The notes beneath the pieces are model-generated. The model was not told the DNA's origin. It searched no databases and worked only from the letters and a program-made list of their open reading frames with translations. A stretch of 64,000 nt of DNA, taken from assembly GCA_018873225.1 (NCBI GenBank), contig JAEILZ010000007.1:744001-808000 (forward strand), in the 5' to 3' direction. Both the position numbers and the translations under genes were made by a program. The stretch is from [Phialemoniopsis] sp. UDSM-2020 (taxonomy: Eukaryota; Ascomycota; Sordariomycetes; Thyridiales; Thyridiaceae). Below are positions 1 to 11,905 of the stretch, piece by piece. The first letter of the stretch is position 1; each line of letters begins with the position of its first letter.

Positions 1-483
1 TCGGCTATGATAAGCGGCCTGAACCATAAGAGGAAGGTTGCAAGGCTCCGCAGGAATGAGACGGCGCATGCGACATGTGGGTGTGATGCGTCAGGTTTAC
101 ATAGCATCCTCGCTATGCTTCGGACTGTTTGCACAAATGACGATCTATTCGTTGCCTTGTGTGATAGTGGCGCACGTCATGCATATTATATGTTCAGCCA
201 GCCTCGCAAATTGCCAATTGCATGAAGGGATGCCCCGCAGACGATGACAGACTTCCCGCCTTCGCTCCCTCTTCTATGTCGGCAGAACTCTAGAAATAGA
301 TATTCCCAATGACGACTGTACTCTGAATCAACCATTCGGGAGATGGCTGAGCACGGTTGGCATGGGCAGCATCAGTTCCCTGTGTCCGGGTGGCGCTTCA
401 ACGCATGCTCACTCACTTAGTTACGCCAAAAAGAAGATCAGCTCGGTTCCATTTCTGTCCCCTTCAACTCCCATCAGCAATTG
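1..483. other. Intergenic, no gene seen
   Basis: No reading frame here has codon use or composition that looks coding. The short open frames are arginine/histidine-rich or low in complexity. The segment lies downstream of the minus-strand Cys-rich gene. The end of a gene lying left of the window cannot be excluded. Confidence 0.5.
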
Positions 484-1068
484 TCAGCCGGCTTCCGCCC
501 CAACAAAAACCCACTCCTCCTCACCGAGCCTCTCAGCAGCCCTCCTCAGCCTGGCATCCAGCATCCACTTCCTGCGGCCTTCACACTCGCCGCGAAAGCA
601 CCACATGCACCGTATCTGCGGCTCGTACACCATCTCCTGACAGTCGCAGCTGCAGTCACACGCCCTCCAGACCTTGCACCCGCGGCACCGTCCGTGCCCG
701 CACTCTGGATCAGGACAGACCCAGCCCACTCCGAGCTGCGACGTTTCCTCGATATTGATCTGTTGCTGACCTGCTCCTGCTCCGCTGTACATTATGTCGG
801 TCCGCGAGTTGAGTCGCAGGTGACACTGACAGCAGCGCCACGCCTCACCGATACAAGACTGCGGACAGTCGAGCGTCAAGTTAGGCTCGTGGAAGACGGG
901 GGCGTGCGAGGCGGCGGCGCATGGTAGGTGGTCCGGCGGGAAGTCTGGATCTGGTTCCGGGGAGAGCATGTTGACGCGTTTGTGGCGAGGGATGATGGCA
1001 TTGGCGCAGTATGTCCAGGTTGTGAGCTCGTGGCCGCAGGGCCATTTGCTGTAGTGGAATTCGCACAT
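484..1068 (-). CDS. Cysteine-rich hypothetical protein, possible zinc-binding
   Basis: Single-exon frame of 194 residues. It begins with an ATG directly followed by a Cys codon and ends at 484. It has 20 cysteines, many in close pairs: CCQC near residue 80, CGHGRCRGC in the middle, CDCSCDC and CMWC towards the C terminus, with interspersed His. This spacing suggests several zinc knuckles or a RING-like fold rather than a secreted disulphide protein, because no signal peptide is visible. The C-terminal 30 residues are basic/acidic and look helical. I do not recognise the family; small Cys-rich cytoplasmic proteins of this kind are common and unnamed in filamentous ascomycetes. Function is not assigned. 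Confidence 0.6.
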   Translation of the reverse strand: MCEFHYSKWPCGHELTTWTYCANAIIPRHKRVNMLSPEPDPDFPPDHLPCAAASHAPVFHEPNLTLDCPQSCIGEAWRCCQCHLRLNSRTDIMYSGAGAGQQQINIEETSQLGVGWVCPDPECGHGRCRGCKVWRACDCSCDCQEMVYEPQIRCMWCFRGECEGRRKWMLDARLRRAAERLGEEEWVFVGAEAG

Positions 1069-1991
1069 CTCCGTCTGCGGTTGAGTTGTAAGATAGTTGT
1101 TCTGAGTGTATTTGTTCGTGTTGATTCAAAGTTACATAGTTTATGAAGACAGGAGATCAAAACTCAGAGCATAGAGCTACTTTATAGAAAGAGAAAACTT
1201 CAATTGCGAACAATGAGGTGTTGTTCAGACATAGTCACAAGAGTCCGCAACAATACCCTTCTGGGAACAAAGGACGGGCTGTCCCTAGACAAGACATTGT
1301 TGTATTATTCACCAAGAGTATGTGCCTTTAGGAGCACCGAGATTGAGTTGAAAGAAGCCTGTTGGAGATTGAGTATCGCCTGCTCTATATCTCTCTACAA
1401 TGTCGAGTCAACAGTAGACCTCTGCCCTGGCCTCGGTTCTGGTGGAACACACTAACAGTATCCATGGACCCCGGACGGCGAGATTCCATAGCCAGTACGC
1501 ATCGCAGTTGTAAGCAAGTTAGTCAGTGCGCGCTGAATGGCAATGAAGCCACTAGATTCATCGCTCTGGTTTCTTAGTTGTTATTCCTGGGCATTGATGG
1601 TGTCGATTTTCAAGGTCCTAACAATATCGGGTGGTAGGGCTGAAAGGCACAGACTCTCAACGGTCGTTTGAACGTTCTGGTACCTAGTAAAGTGGGGCTA
1701 GGCCCTGAAGATCCATGCTATTGCTGCTACAGATACAGTGGAGCAGCCACCGAAGCGCCAAGCTTTTGCGTTGAAACCCCCGCCATCCCAATACCTGGGA
1801 GCGATAAGGGCCAAAATTTTCTGCCGATAAGAATCGACACCGCCTAAATCTAGGCCCCGCCCACCGCTTCGGCCGCCTTGGTTGCTGACAGCTGTGACTC
1901 TTACCACTTCGAAGCCCGCACCGACTTTGGGACCGCCTCAACACACCGAGCCATTGAGAGGTCGCAGAAACCCAAACACCTTGTTTTCGAT
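1069..1991. other. Intergenic region upstream of trpE
   Basis: Separates the divergent Cys-rich gene (minus) from trpE (plus). No convincing coding frame; the minus-strand frame at 1684-2094 lies opposite the trpE leader and looks accidental. It should hold both promoters. I see no clear TATA element or palindrome. Confidence 0.5.
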
Positions 1992-3850
1992 ATGCATGTT
2001 TCAGCTCAAGTATGTCGTCTGTCTCTCCAATCCCGAGCACCTCTGCTGACTCCGCATCTAGGTCGAGATCCGGCCATCGGCCGCCGAGGCGCAACAGCTC
2101 TTCGCGAAGGCTTCCACAGCATCAGCCCGCCCGACACTGCTCCCTATCTGCGCCTCCACTCCTTCCGACCTTCTCACACCTTCCACCGTATATCTGAAGC
2201 TATCACAAGGGTTTGTTGGAGCCAATTGATCTCTCAAGCGCACAAGATGGGGAGCTGACCACTATCCCAGCGCGACCGATGACTACTCATTCCTCCTCGA
2301 GAGTGCGACCGGCAGCACCGAGACTGTCGGCCGGTACAGCTTTATCGGAACAAGTGAGCTCTTGGTCCTCTCTAACCCCCTGCAGCAACCTCTTACTAAG
2401 TGTTGCAGACCCCAGAAAGGTCATCCAGACCGGACCCGGCTACGACCAGCAAGGCGACCCGTTGCGCGCACTCCAGGCCGAGCTCGCCAACCACCGCGTG
2501 ATCGATGTCCCTGCCCTCAAGCTGCCCGTCCTAACGGGTGGAGCTGTCGGCTACGTTTCATACGACTGCATTAAGTACTTCGAGCCCAAGACCGACCGCC
2601 CTCTGAAGGACAACCTTCACATTCCCGAAGCCCTCTTCATGCTGTTCGACACCGTCGTCGCACTCGACCACTTCCGATCTGTCCTGACTGTTGTTACACA
2701 CATCAAGCTCCCCGAGAACCCGAAGGAAGACATCTCAGCTGCGTACGAGGAGGCTTGCGCAACTCTACAATCCACCATCGAGATCATTCAGACGCCCGAC
2801 ATTCCTCTGCCTAAAAAGTCATTTACTGACTCAGCGGCATCCGGCGAGCTCGCTTCCAATGTCGGCCGGCATGGCTACGAGTCGTTCGTGACGAATCTCA
2901 AGAAACACATTGTCAAGGGAGACATCATTCAGGCAGTGCCGTCACAGAGGTTCTCGCGCCCGACGAGTCTACACCCGTTCAACATCTACAGGACACTGCG
3001 GACGCTGAACCCCTCGCCGTACCTCTTCTTCCTGAATTGCAAGGACTTCCATATCGTCGGTGCCTCGCCGGAATGCCTCATGAAGACAGACGGCTACGCC
3101 CTGCTGCCGGCTGACCCTCGGGCACCGGCCGGCACCGTGTCCCGCCCTCGCCCCAAGATCGTCAACCACGCCATCGCCGGCACCGTGCCCCGAGGAATCA
3201 CACCCGCCGAAGACGACGAGCTCGCCACGATACTACTCAACTCGAAGAAGGACCGCGCCGAACACGTCATGTTGGTCGACCTGGCGCGAAACGACGTGAA
3301 CCGCGTGTGTAACCCCGTCACCGTCAAGGTCGACCGGCTGATGCGGATCGACCGCTTCTCGCACGTGCAGCACCTGACGTCTGAGGTCTCGGGAATCCTG
3401 CGGCCGGAATGCACGCGCTTCGACGCCTTACGCTCCATCTTCCCAGCCGGCACTGTCTCTGGCGCCCCCAAGGTGCGCGCCATGGAGCTTATCTACGACC
3501 TGGAGCAGGAGAAGCGCGGTATCTACGCTGGCGCGGCAGGCTGGTTCGCGTACGATGTAGTAAGAGTCGACCTCGCGCGCGACGACGTCTACATCGAGGA
3601 AGGCGCCATGGACGTGTGCATTGCCATTCGCACGATGCTGGTCAAGGACGGCGTAGCGTACATGCAGGCCGGCGGCGGTATTGTCTTTGACAGCGAGGAG
3701 ACGCCCGAGTGGGAGGAAACGATGAACAAGTTGGCTGCCAACCTGCGGTGCATCGAGGTCGCTGAGAGGTATTACGGCGACGGGGTCAATGCCAAGTCGG
3801 TGCCGGAGATTATCGAGGAGGAGAGGAGGAAAGGGGAGAAGGCGTCATGA
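1992..3850 (+). CDS. trpE: Anthranilate synthase component I
   Basis: Exons 1992-2009, 2062-2210, 2271-2353 and 2409-3850, giving 563 residues. The enzyme makes anthranilate from chorismate and glutamine-derived ammonia, the first committed step of tryptophan synthesis. It works with a separate glutamine amidotransferase subunit not seen in this window. The N-terminal domain carries the LLES tryptophan feedback motif at residues 64-67. The C-terminal chorismate-binding domain shows IVKGDIIQAVPSQRFSRP, HVMLVDLARNDVNRV and, near residues 425-445, AGTVSGAPKVRAMELI. The first exon encodes only six residues (MHVSAQ). It was chosen because splicing there joins cleanly to the conserved leader ending in PSDLLTPSTVYLKL, so the exact start is less sure than the rest. 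A short insertion rich in Pro/Ala (around residues 315-330) precedes the AGTVPRG segment. Confidence 0.93.
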
Positions 3851-4290
3851 TCGGAGGGTTCTTTTGGGTGGCGGGGTTATAATAGAGAAGATTCAAAATA
3901 AAGCAAGTGGAATTTACTACCGTCTGACAGAGCACTGCGAAATACGCAGTCAATCACAGGACGATCACACAAATCATGGCATTATTAGGTAGTTTTGGTG
4001 TGATTGGATCACTGTGTCTAAGGAAACAGCTTGATTGTGCAGTGCTCGTCTATCGAGCAGAAGGTAGTCTACGCTGTGATACAGGAGGATGAATACATGC
4101 CCAACACCTCTGATACGTGATCGACCGGCGAGCAAGACGGCCACCATCAGAGTGATGTGAGCTGCAAGTTGGAAGTGGACGATCTGTGATCGTCTAATAG
4201 CTCGTTCTCTCTCGCCTTCAAGTCATGGATGTTTTCCATGGTGAGGTCTGAAGGACAACGTGCAGTCGAAGGATGGAAGTGTAAGAGTCA
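3851..4290. other. Intergenic between convergent genes
   Basis: Lies between the 3' ends of trpE (plus) and the next minus-strand gene. It is expected to hold both 3' UTRs. No gene-like frame seen. Confidence 0.5.
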
Positions 4291-5624
4291 TCAGTGTCGG
4301 GCAGGCTCGGCATCTGATATCTCGAGAGGATTTGACATGGTGCCCTTGAGATCTGATGCCGAGTCTTCACAGACTGGCTGTCCGGGCTTGTGCACGGAAT
4401 GTGAATCGCGATGGCCGTTTCCCTCAGCACTCGTGCCTTCAGACTTCACGACATTTGTCTGCGTCTTGCTCTGTTCCACATATCCACCGCCGTATTTCCT
4501 GAGATGATCCTTTGCCTCGTACTCACTTAGGTCTAGATGACCATCATCATTTGGAAGGCTGGCTGAATCTGACGACGAGTCCTTACGAGCACGCTTTCGA
4601 GGGTTACCCGTGGGTACAACATCAGAAGATGAAGGGTTATAGGTGTGAAGGTAACCCGAGCGGAGTCTCTGGGATACCAGCTCATTTCCATGGCTGCCTT
4701 TGTTCTCGCCTTGACCTCTCCTCTGATCGCTTGTCCTGTCGGTGGAGAAAGCCTTGTTGGTATCTTCATCTATCAATCTCTCCAGCGTGGTTGCGATACG
4801 CCTGAGTCCTTCCCGGTCGAGAGCGTGCGAGTGCATGTGTTCCCGGTGGACCTGCTGGATGATGGTACGCATCTTGGCCCGAGCCGTATTCAAGTCCAGA
4901 CCCTCGAGCTCTCGGAAGCCTTCAGTCGCATTTGCCATGCCTTCGGCTGTTCCCTTCTCATCCAGGCCGAGTGCTCGGTAGCTCTCGTTGTGGTCTTGGC
5001 GGCGATGGGTCTGGGCGGATAGTGTCTTGTTGACAAGGTCCAAGACATCCTGAAGATGGTGCAAGTTGACTCGGTGGGCACAGTCAACTGCAGAAGCCGG
5101 GACTTCTTGTATAATTGTAGGCACCTCGACCGGCGCGGTAGCCTGCCTTGCAATGTTCCAGGCCCGTTGTGTCAGGGCTGTAGAGGCTGCGGTGCCAGAG
5201 CCGGCTCCCTCAAACGATTGGACCAACGCGAACAGGCTACAGAAGGTGACGACGAACGGTCGATAAAGGTACTCAGGTACCTCAGTGCCTTGCAGTGCAC
5301 CATTTCGAAGACCGCAGGCGAGAGCCGCGAAAGCGGCCTTTGTGTAGTTAGTGTCGTTAGAGTTCCCATCGTGCCACAGGTCCTAGATGGGCGGATTGAT
5401 TAGTATCAACCGGTGGACACGGAATATGTGGGCGGTCATACCGTGCATGCATCCCTGACCTTCACGCATGCTTTCTTTGTAGGCATGGTCTCTCCAGCGA
5501 GGAAGCTGTGGATCACTTCACGAAGAGCATCTTGCTGCTGCTGCATCGAGACTGAGTTGGGCTCATCCTGGATTGCCTGTGCCTTGTCGGCATCACGAGC
5601 TAAGGCTGGCGGGTTCGCACTCAT
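4291..5624 (-). CDS. Hypothetical protein with disordered C-terminal half
   Basis: Two exons, 5442-5624 and 4291-5382, give 424 residues. The intron begins GTATGA and ends CATCTAG. The start is the ATG encoding MSANPPALARDADKAQ; an open frame extends upstream but is hydrophobic and non-conserved in look, so it is treated as leader. The first 150 residues look folded and helical (AAFAALACGLRNGAL, PEYLYRPFVVTFCSLFALV). The remainder is polar and rich in Ser, Asp, Glu and Lys, with a basic patch NPRKRARKD that could be a nuclear localisation signal. There are no enzyme motifs and I do not recognise the family. The second exon opens without an ATG, so the upstream exon is needed. Confidence 0.65.
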
Positions 5625-6092
5625 TTTGTCGTATAGTGATACGAGATGAGGGAAGAACCTGAGGTGGTGGGAGGAAACTCGGTCTGATGAAAAGACAGTG
5701 GCCCGGAGGTCGAGGTAGTAGGACCTCGATAACAGCAGCTGGTGGATGCCACAGTGGCTGAAGAAAAAAAATGTGACGTGGTGGGGGATGAAGACTTGAG
5801 AAATGAGGGTTGACTTGGAGAATATTAGGTGAAGGGCTTTGTAGGGGATATGGTCATTTGAAAGTGAAAACCCAAAAGAGGAGGGCACAACCCAAATTCA
5901 TTCACTCCCTTGCAGTGCTGAAATCATCAGACCTATTTCAAATGCGACACCTGCTCCTCGTACAACAGCGCCGAGTTCATTGCAAGATCTTCAGTGGTTA
6001 TTCGGCATCACACAGTCTTGCAGATAGACTTTGTGCATTGTTATGGCCCTGAGTTCCATCTTTCGAATCTGATCATCCTTCTCGCGATCGCA
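5625..6092. other. Divergent promoter region between two unknown genes
   Basis: Intergenic stretch between the minus-strand 424-residue gene and the plus-strand 546-residue gene. Open frames that extend into it upstream of both chosen starts lack coding character. No recognisable regulatory palindrome. Confidence 0.45.
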
Positions 6093-7800
6093 ATGTCGCA
6101 CCCCTCAGACCAGAATCAGGGAGCTCCAATTCGCTCGACCTCACCTCAGCAGCCACCCGAGATGGCACATCCCAACACACGCGTCGCGCGGTTTTACGCT
6201 GCTACAACTGCCTGGGACAAGGCTTTCCGCGACCCAAAGCTTGACGCGCGTGACAGACGCCACATCGCCAAGCCGAGAGGATGCGACTATCTCGAGGCGT
6301 TGTGCTCAGTATCAAGCCATGATGAGAAAGACTTCCCCAAGCAAGTCTTCATTGCTTTTCAGAGATTCACGTTGCAGCATCCTGAGATCATCAGCGAGTG
6401 GCGTGACATGATTTCCACCTTGGCGGGCCCAAGTTGCAGACGGTTCGGGTTCCTGGATATCGATTCAGATATACCTTGCGAGTCGGATTCACCTGCAATG
6501 TGGCAGATTACGCCCGTGTCTGGGTCTGGTAGAGCCAGTTCCGCTGCAGTGGATGTATCTTCCATTACGAACAGCAGGAAGAGATCTGGGTCAGGAACTG
6601 CGACGGAACCAAAGAAGCAGAAGGTCACTCATGGTATGAAACAGAACCAAGCCCTTCATTTTCACTTACTTGTGAGCCTCTTCCTGATTTCATTGTGAAG
6701 GTGCCAACGACGAATCTTCCAAAGAGATTCAAAATCCAACTTCTCTGGCCGCCACGGACTTGGAGATTGCTCCAGTCCAGGGCAGAGACGTGAAGCAGAA
6801 CATCGTCAGCGGGCAATCTCCATCCAATGAGAGCAACACCCTTCTCAAGAGCACCGAGTGCGAGCCCTCATTGTTGCAGAACACCACCAACACGCGAGCT
6901 AGTGCTGTTGATACGAACTGTGCTCCTGCGACTGCCCCGACCCTCACACCGATGACCAATACCGCGGCTAAAATCCAATCTAGCACCACAACCCCCACCG
7001 AAGATAAGCCTAGCAAAGCGAATTATGCGCGAGATCAGCCTCGTACCGCAGGCATTTCTGGAGTCAATGTTGAAACAAGAGAGGGCAATGTCAGTGAGAT
7101 CACCAACTCGCGGGATTCCCTCGCGGCGACAAGCAAGTCACAGTCTCAGACCAACCGCACTCCTGGCACGCAGGTCGTGCAACAAAAGAAGCTGGACCAT
7201 CGTTATAACAAACTCTCGAGAGAGGGTGTGGTGGTAGGCTGGCCAGCTTCATCAGGCATTTCAAGTACGATGTCTATCGAAGAACGGCTCAAGAAAGTAA
7301 GACAGGTGCTATTTGCTGCAGCCGACAAATTGCTTGGGATTTTCTGTTATGCCGAGTCGCAGAAGATCATGAGAGCCGTTTCAATTGCTCTTCTCTACCA
7401 CGTCTACTCGAGGTTGGCTGAAAAGGCCCATGAAAGGTCAATCGCTAGCCGATGGGACGCACGGTTTTCGATTGATACCGTAATCCAAAAGGGCAGCAAA
7501 GCCTTCCGCGAAGAACTGAAGCAGGATAGCTTCGCTCGCGAGGTACTAGTGTGCAGCACGGCAGACTTCTCAAAAGCCAGGGCAAGCTACATGGACTCTT
7601 CCCTATTCGATGTGAAGAACCCGGGACATGTTTGTCTTGCAGACCAGCTCGAAATTCCACAAAGGGCCACCTGGTACCCGACGGGCTTTTTCGATTCTTT
7701 CAAGCGGTTGGCTATTGAGTGCGACTTCGAAATCTTTGCGCCGAAGATTCTGGAGCTTGATGAGCAGACATTCGAGGATGATTCTACACTGTTGCATTAG
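6093..7800 (+). CDS. Hypothetical protein, possibly nuclear
   Basis: Exons 6093-6633 and 6701-7800 give 546 residues. The start is the ATG encoding MSHPSDQNQGAP. The N-terminal part holds a predicted folded region (FRDPKLDARDRRHIAKPRG to about residue 130). A basic bipartite-like stretch SRKRSGSG...PKKQK follows and may be a nuclear localisation signal. Residues 180-340 are Thr/Ser/Asn-rich and likely disordered. The C-terminal 200 residues are helical and look ordered (SIEERLKKVRQVLFAAADKL, RLAIECDFEIFAPKILEL). No known domain is recognised. It resembles the many unnamed ascomycete proteins found near heterokaryon or regulatory genes, but no function can be supported. Confidence 0.7.
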
Positions 7801-8431
7801 GGACGCTTGATCCTTTATGATGCTAAGCGGTGATTGCTCTGGGTCTGTTAAGCAGTGCCTTAACTGTGACGCCAGGGCAGGTAATATCGAGCAGGGTGGG
7901 TGAAAGGGGCTGTAGACGTCGCGATGTAGCAAGGTGCTTGATTCCCACGTCGTGTAGTCATTCTTTCAGTGCGACATACCTTTAGCTTATGTAACAATGG
8001 TCTTTTTCTCCTCTCGCATGCTTGCTCTGTCGACTTTCATCTATCACCAAAGTCGTCTAGACGTGACCCTCTGGCACTGTGCCTTGTGACGCACATGCAC
8101 TACTTGTTCAAGCCATCATAGCCTGCTCCTTGAGAGCCATCTTCAGACGCGGCACCGAGATTTATCAAGTCTGCGATGCCATGCACCATGCTAGTTGCTC
8201 TCGAACTCGCTGTCGCCCAACGCTGTCTGACCTAACCAGCGCATCGCAAAGCCTGCTCAGTGTATTACTTGTCGTCATTATCTATACCAGTCACCTATTC
8301 TATTTGTTCCTACTTTCAAATGGTTGAGGCCACAACCTACCCTCAAGAGTCGGTGTATTTGCAAACTATGAGCTAAGACCTCCGTCAACTTCGAGTCTAT
8401 TTCCGCGTGATCATGCCGTTCTATGGCTGCA
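7801..8431. other. Intergenic, no gene seen
   Basis: Lies downstream of two convergent genes. Contains only short open frames of low quality. Presumably 3' UTRs. Confidence 0.45.
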
Positions 8432-8883
8432 TCAATCGTTGGGGGCTGTATTAACTGTACAATGTGCTGCTTCTGCATTGTTTTGTCCGTTCAAGGTCAC
8501 CAGTGTGGCTGGCCCTTACCGATGGTGCTCTTCTTCATAGTGAGACGAGGCACTCTGGAGCTGGTCTTTCCGCATTGGCAGGCCGTTCCATTGAAGTCCT
8601 CAAGGGCAATGGCAATCGGGTAAGTTTCTGCGGACGTTCCAGTGCAGGTAATCTCATCGATATCGTCGACGAGGAAATCGACATTTTCTGGAAATTTGCC
8701 ATTATTCGATTTAGCAGCCCAGATTGTGAGTAATATCAGAGCGTTAAATCTAGCCTCGACCTTCTTGGCCAAGTTGGGATTGAATACATTGTCAGAATAG
8801 GGGCGGTAACATCGAAGGACAGATCGTTGTCCACGAGCCCAGTGTATGAGAAAAACTAGTGTTTTGACTGTCCAAACCGTCAT
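8432..8883 (-). CDS. Possible small secreted-type protein (uncertain start)
   Basis: Model with exons 8520-8883 and 8432-8454, 128 residues, joined by a 65-bp intron (GTAAGG...TTGTACAG). Splicing replaces a Lys/Gly/His tail with the short ending IVNTAPND. An internal stretch, ARFNALILLTIWAAKS, looks like a secretion signal but begins with a GCT codon where a Met would be expected. The true start may therefore lie elsewhere, or the original start may have been lost. With the in-frame upstream ATG used here, the hydrophobic segment is preceded by about 50 residues. Downstream it reads FPENVDFLVDDIDEITCTG and contains only a few cysteines. No family is recognised. It may be a small effector-like protein or a decaying gene. 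Confidence 0.4.
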
Positions 8884-9140
8884 GGATTCTGTCCCCTTCA
8901 GTCTTTGCAAACTAAATTTGCCAGGTGCATGTCGAGGTGTCGCTATACTCTAGTTGCGAAGAATTTAGATTTCCCCCATACTGCAGAGAGCAGTCACAGA
9001 CGATAGCACTTGCTGAGAGGTCCAAGTGGGACGCCCAACAACACAAGGCAAGATCAAAACGTAGACGAAATCCTTTCAGGATCGTAAAAGTAGTCTTCGT
9101 GACCATATCAAACTTATCATACAACCCCCATCTACATCCC

Positions 9141-10476
9141 TCAGGGACTAGTGCTAAAGTAGTAATTCTCCCAAAGGTACTCGTAGTCCTCGAGGATCCC
9201 GCCCACGAATCCAGGCAACCGCGCCCTGACACCCTCGATGACACCCTTCGTGACCCCCTCGTACGCAGCGCCCCTCATAGCCCACCAGCCCATGCCCCAC
9301 GCCCGTCTAGACCACTCCTCGCGCTCGAGCGCCGTCGTCCTGAGCCCTCTGTCGCGCAGCTGCCGCGCCGCCATCTCCACCCCGACGCCTACGAGCCAAG
9401 GTGCCCACGCCGCCAGCGCCGACGACCGCTTCGTGCTGGCCGGGATGGGACTGCTGCTGTACCCGTTGTACAGCGGAACCGGCGGTATGCTTGCTCCCGC
9501 ACGGTGCCGACTGCTGTAGCTGCGCGCTAGGGCCGCGGCAAAGGCTAGCGGGGCTAGTATGTGCAGGACCTCGGCGGCCAGGGCGGCGCCGCGCAGGCGG
9601 TTCGCCAGCTTGGGCGCGGGCTTGATGTCGTCAGCCGTCAGGACGCGCGAGAGGAGGTAGTTGCTGATGTCGCCGGACTGCGGGAGGCTGGGCAGCGTCA
9701 TGCCCGTGCGCGGCATGGTCCAGGAGCCGTCCTTGTTGGCCGCCGGGACTTTCGGCGCTGCGCTGCCGTTGGCGTGCCCATTGGGCTTTTCTTCACCCAT
9801 CAACTCCGCAAGCGCGTCTTCGTCGTCGTCTGCGGGCGCGCTGTCGGGCACGGGCTGGCGCTCGGGCAGGGGCGGGCTGACGAGCACGCGCGACCTGGTT
9901 ATGCGCAGGAGCAGGAGGCGGCAGAACGCCTTGATCGCCTCGACGATGACCACCACGCGCCAGCGCAGGCGCTCGTCGCCGTCGCGGCGGCCGCCCCGGC
10001 GGCGGGCGATCATTTCGCAGAGCAGCTGGGTGTACTCGACGACCTGGAGCATGACGGCGACCTTGCGGTACAGCGGGCTCTTTTGCATCCAGAAGCGGGT
10101 GTAGCGGCCGTGCAGGGAGGGCGAGTGCACCGGCGGCGGCGGCGGTTGTTTGCCATTGGGCGTTGTGGGGTTTTGTGAGGAGAGGGCGCGGAGGAGGAGG
10201 AGGTCGTGGTAGAGGGAGAGGAGCTGGACTCCGGAGTGGATTGTTTCGGAGGCGATTTCGGCGTCGCGGAAGCGGCCTGGACATCAGGGACGGGGAGGTT
10301 AGCTAAAGGAAGAGGGACAACAGTGGGCTTGGATTGAAGTGCTCACCGGGTATGATGTAGGTTAGCGACCGTAAGGCCGACTCGATCTGTGACACTTGGT
10401 GGACGTTCTTGGTGATAAAGGTGTCGTATTTGCTCAGCCACTGCGGCGGCAGGGAGAGGAGGGCGGACGGCCCCAT
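9141..10476 (-). CDS. PEX16: Peroxisomal membrane biogenesis protein Pex16
   Basis: Exons 10347-10476 and 9141-10276 give 421 residues. Pex16 is an integral membrane peroxin that, with Pex3 and Pex19, brings membrane proteins into peroxisomes, often from the ER. It is present in filamentous fungi but absent from baker's yeast. Family marks are the N-terminal LSKYDTFITKNVHQVSQIES and PGRFRDAEIASETIHSGVQL, then the YTRFW block followed by RKVAVMLQVVEYTQLLCEM. The C-terminal half has DISNYLLSRVLTADDIKPAP and a hydrophobic stretch LAAEVLHILAPLAFAAALA. The Gly/Pro-rich linkers (poly-Pro after KQ, and an acidic DDDEDALAEL loop) look species-specific. The intron interrupts the PG/RF boundary in phase 1. 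Confidence 0.93.
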
Positions 10477-10968
10477 GGTCGCGGGTTGTCGGCCTGTTCC
10501 CCCTTCAGGTGTCGATGGTTGGGCTGATGATGAGTCCCGGGCTTCACCGCATCAGTCGCGCGATGGAAGTAGGCGGTCTGGAGTCGACAAACGAGATGGC
10601 ATAGTTTTTGAATTGTGAAGTAGCGATAAGGTGAGTGGTCGTCGTCGATGATGGAGGGAGTGGATGCGTTCTAGCTCGGCTTCTGCGCGTGGTGTCGACT
10701 CGTCTCGTGCCTCGGTCTAAATTGGCTGGGGTCGATTAAAGCAGCCGCTGAAATGACGTTTGGGTGCCCTGAGGGAAAAGAGGTGGGCTGGGGGATCTGC
10801 CTTATGTAAGCAAGATCTTGACAGCAATGCCTCACATCTCGCATTTTCAGCCCCCAGAAGTAAACAATCACTTTGCGATTCGATATGGAAGCTGCCCGTC
10901 ATTCGGGATGGTTCATTTGTATTCAGCTTGGTCATTGACCTGCAAACATTCATTTCAATCATCTAGTC
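10477..10968. other. Intergenic upstream of PEX16
   Basis: Presumed PEX16 promoter and the 3' flank of the GST gene. Open frames here are short and not gene-like. Confidence 0.45.
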
Positions 10969-11905
10969 TCAAGCAGTCCCGTCCTCGATCCGCTCCAGCA
11001 CCGTACCCTTGACGCTCGCCCCGCTCCTCCTGAACCCCTGCACCACCTTCAGGCCGGCCATGTACTCGTCCTCGTGCCAGTCCCTCTGCACGGCCGGGTC
11101 CGCCAGCACCACCTGCGCCCACCGGTGGAAGTTAGGCGCCGTCGTCTCGAGCTCCTCCGCCAGGCGCGTGGGGAAGACGCCGTGCTTGGCGTGCGCGTTG
11201 AAGATGAGCAGCGTCGGCGCAACGAGGGCCTGGAGGACGAGGAGTAGTCGCAACTTAGCTCTGCCTGGGCACAAGGATACAGACTAGGTAATAAGACAGG
11301 GTAAAACAAACTCACCTCCGCCAGCGTAATCTTCTTACTGCCCCCAAAGTACGGCGCCGCGTCCCGCAGCAGCGGCTCCACCTCCCTCGCGATGTTGGCG
11401 CACGCCTTCTCCGCGAGCGGCACGCCGGCCTCGTCCGTCGCCTGTGTCCAACTCTTCGTGACGAAGTTGTGCACGAGCTTGTGCCACGTGTCCTCGAAGA
11501 AGGCGACGCGGTAGTGCCACAGCGCGGCCTCGACGGCGTGGGCAGCGCCGGCAGGCTCGGGCGCAAAAGTGCCGTCGCCGTGCGCCTGCGCGATGAACGT
11601 CGTGATGGGGACCGATTCGGCCAGCGGCATGCCGTTGTAGACGAAGGCCGGGACGAGGCCGCGCGGGTTGATGGCCATGTAGCCCTCGGGCCGGGGCGTG
11701 GCGAGGTCGATCTCCTCTTCCTCCCAGGTAAGACCGAGCTCGCGCATGGCGATCTTGATCTTCTGGCTTGCTATTTTGTGACGTATCAGCGCGTGTCAAT
11801 CCTTGGCATCCTTCTTGCGGATTGTGGGGGTGAAAATATGTGAGGCATACCCGGGCAGAGGCGGTTGGCGTACAGCTTGATCTTGGGCGGTGAGCTCGAC
11901 GACAT
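10969..11905 (-). CDS. Glutathione S-transferase
   Basis: Exons 11851-11905, 11316-11770 and 10969-11229 give 256 residues. The N-terminal thioredoxin-like domain reads KIKLYANRLCPASQKIKIAM. It then carries the cis-Pro and glutathione-binding segment NPRGLVPAF and the acidic LAESVPITTFIAQ. The CPAS site puts a Cys at the catalytic position, as in omega-type or Cys-type transferases, which act as thiol transferases or dehydroascorbate reductases rather than classical conjugating enzymes. The C-terminal helical domain contains KKITLAE joined to ALVAPTLLIFNAHAKHG across the second intron. The second intron was placed at CTCCAG because the nearer CCCAG would break the frame. It is a cytosolic enzyme likely involved in detoxification or redox repair. 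It is not obviously part of a cluster. Confidence 0.9.

Noticed and set aside
1684..2094. 136-codon minus-strand frame over the trpE leader
   Set aside because: Overlaps the first trpE exons and has no conserved features.
9561..10178. 205-codon plus-strand frame opposite PEX16
   Set aside because: PEX16 on the minus strand has clear family marks; this frame is its mirror.
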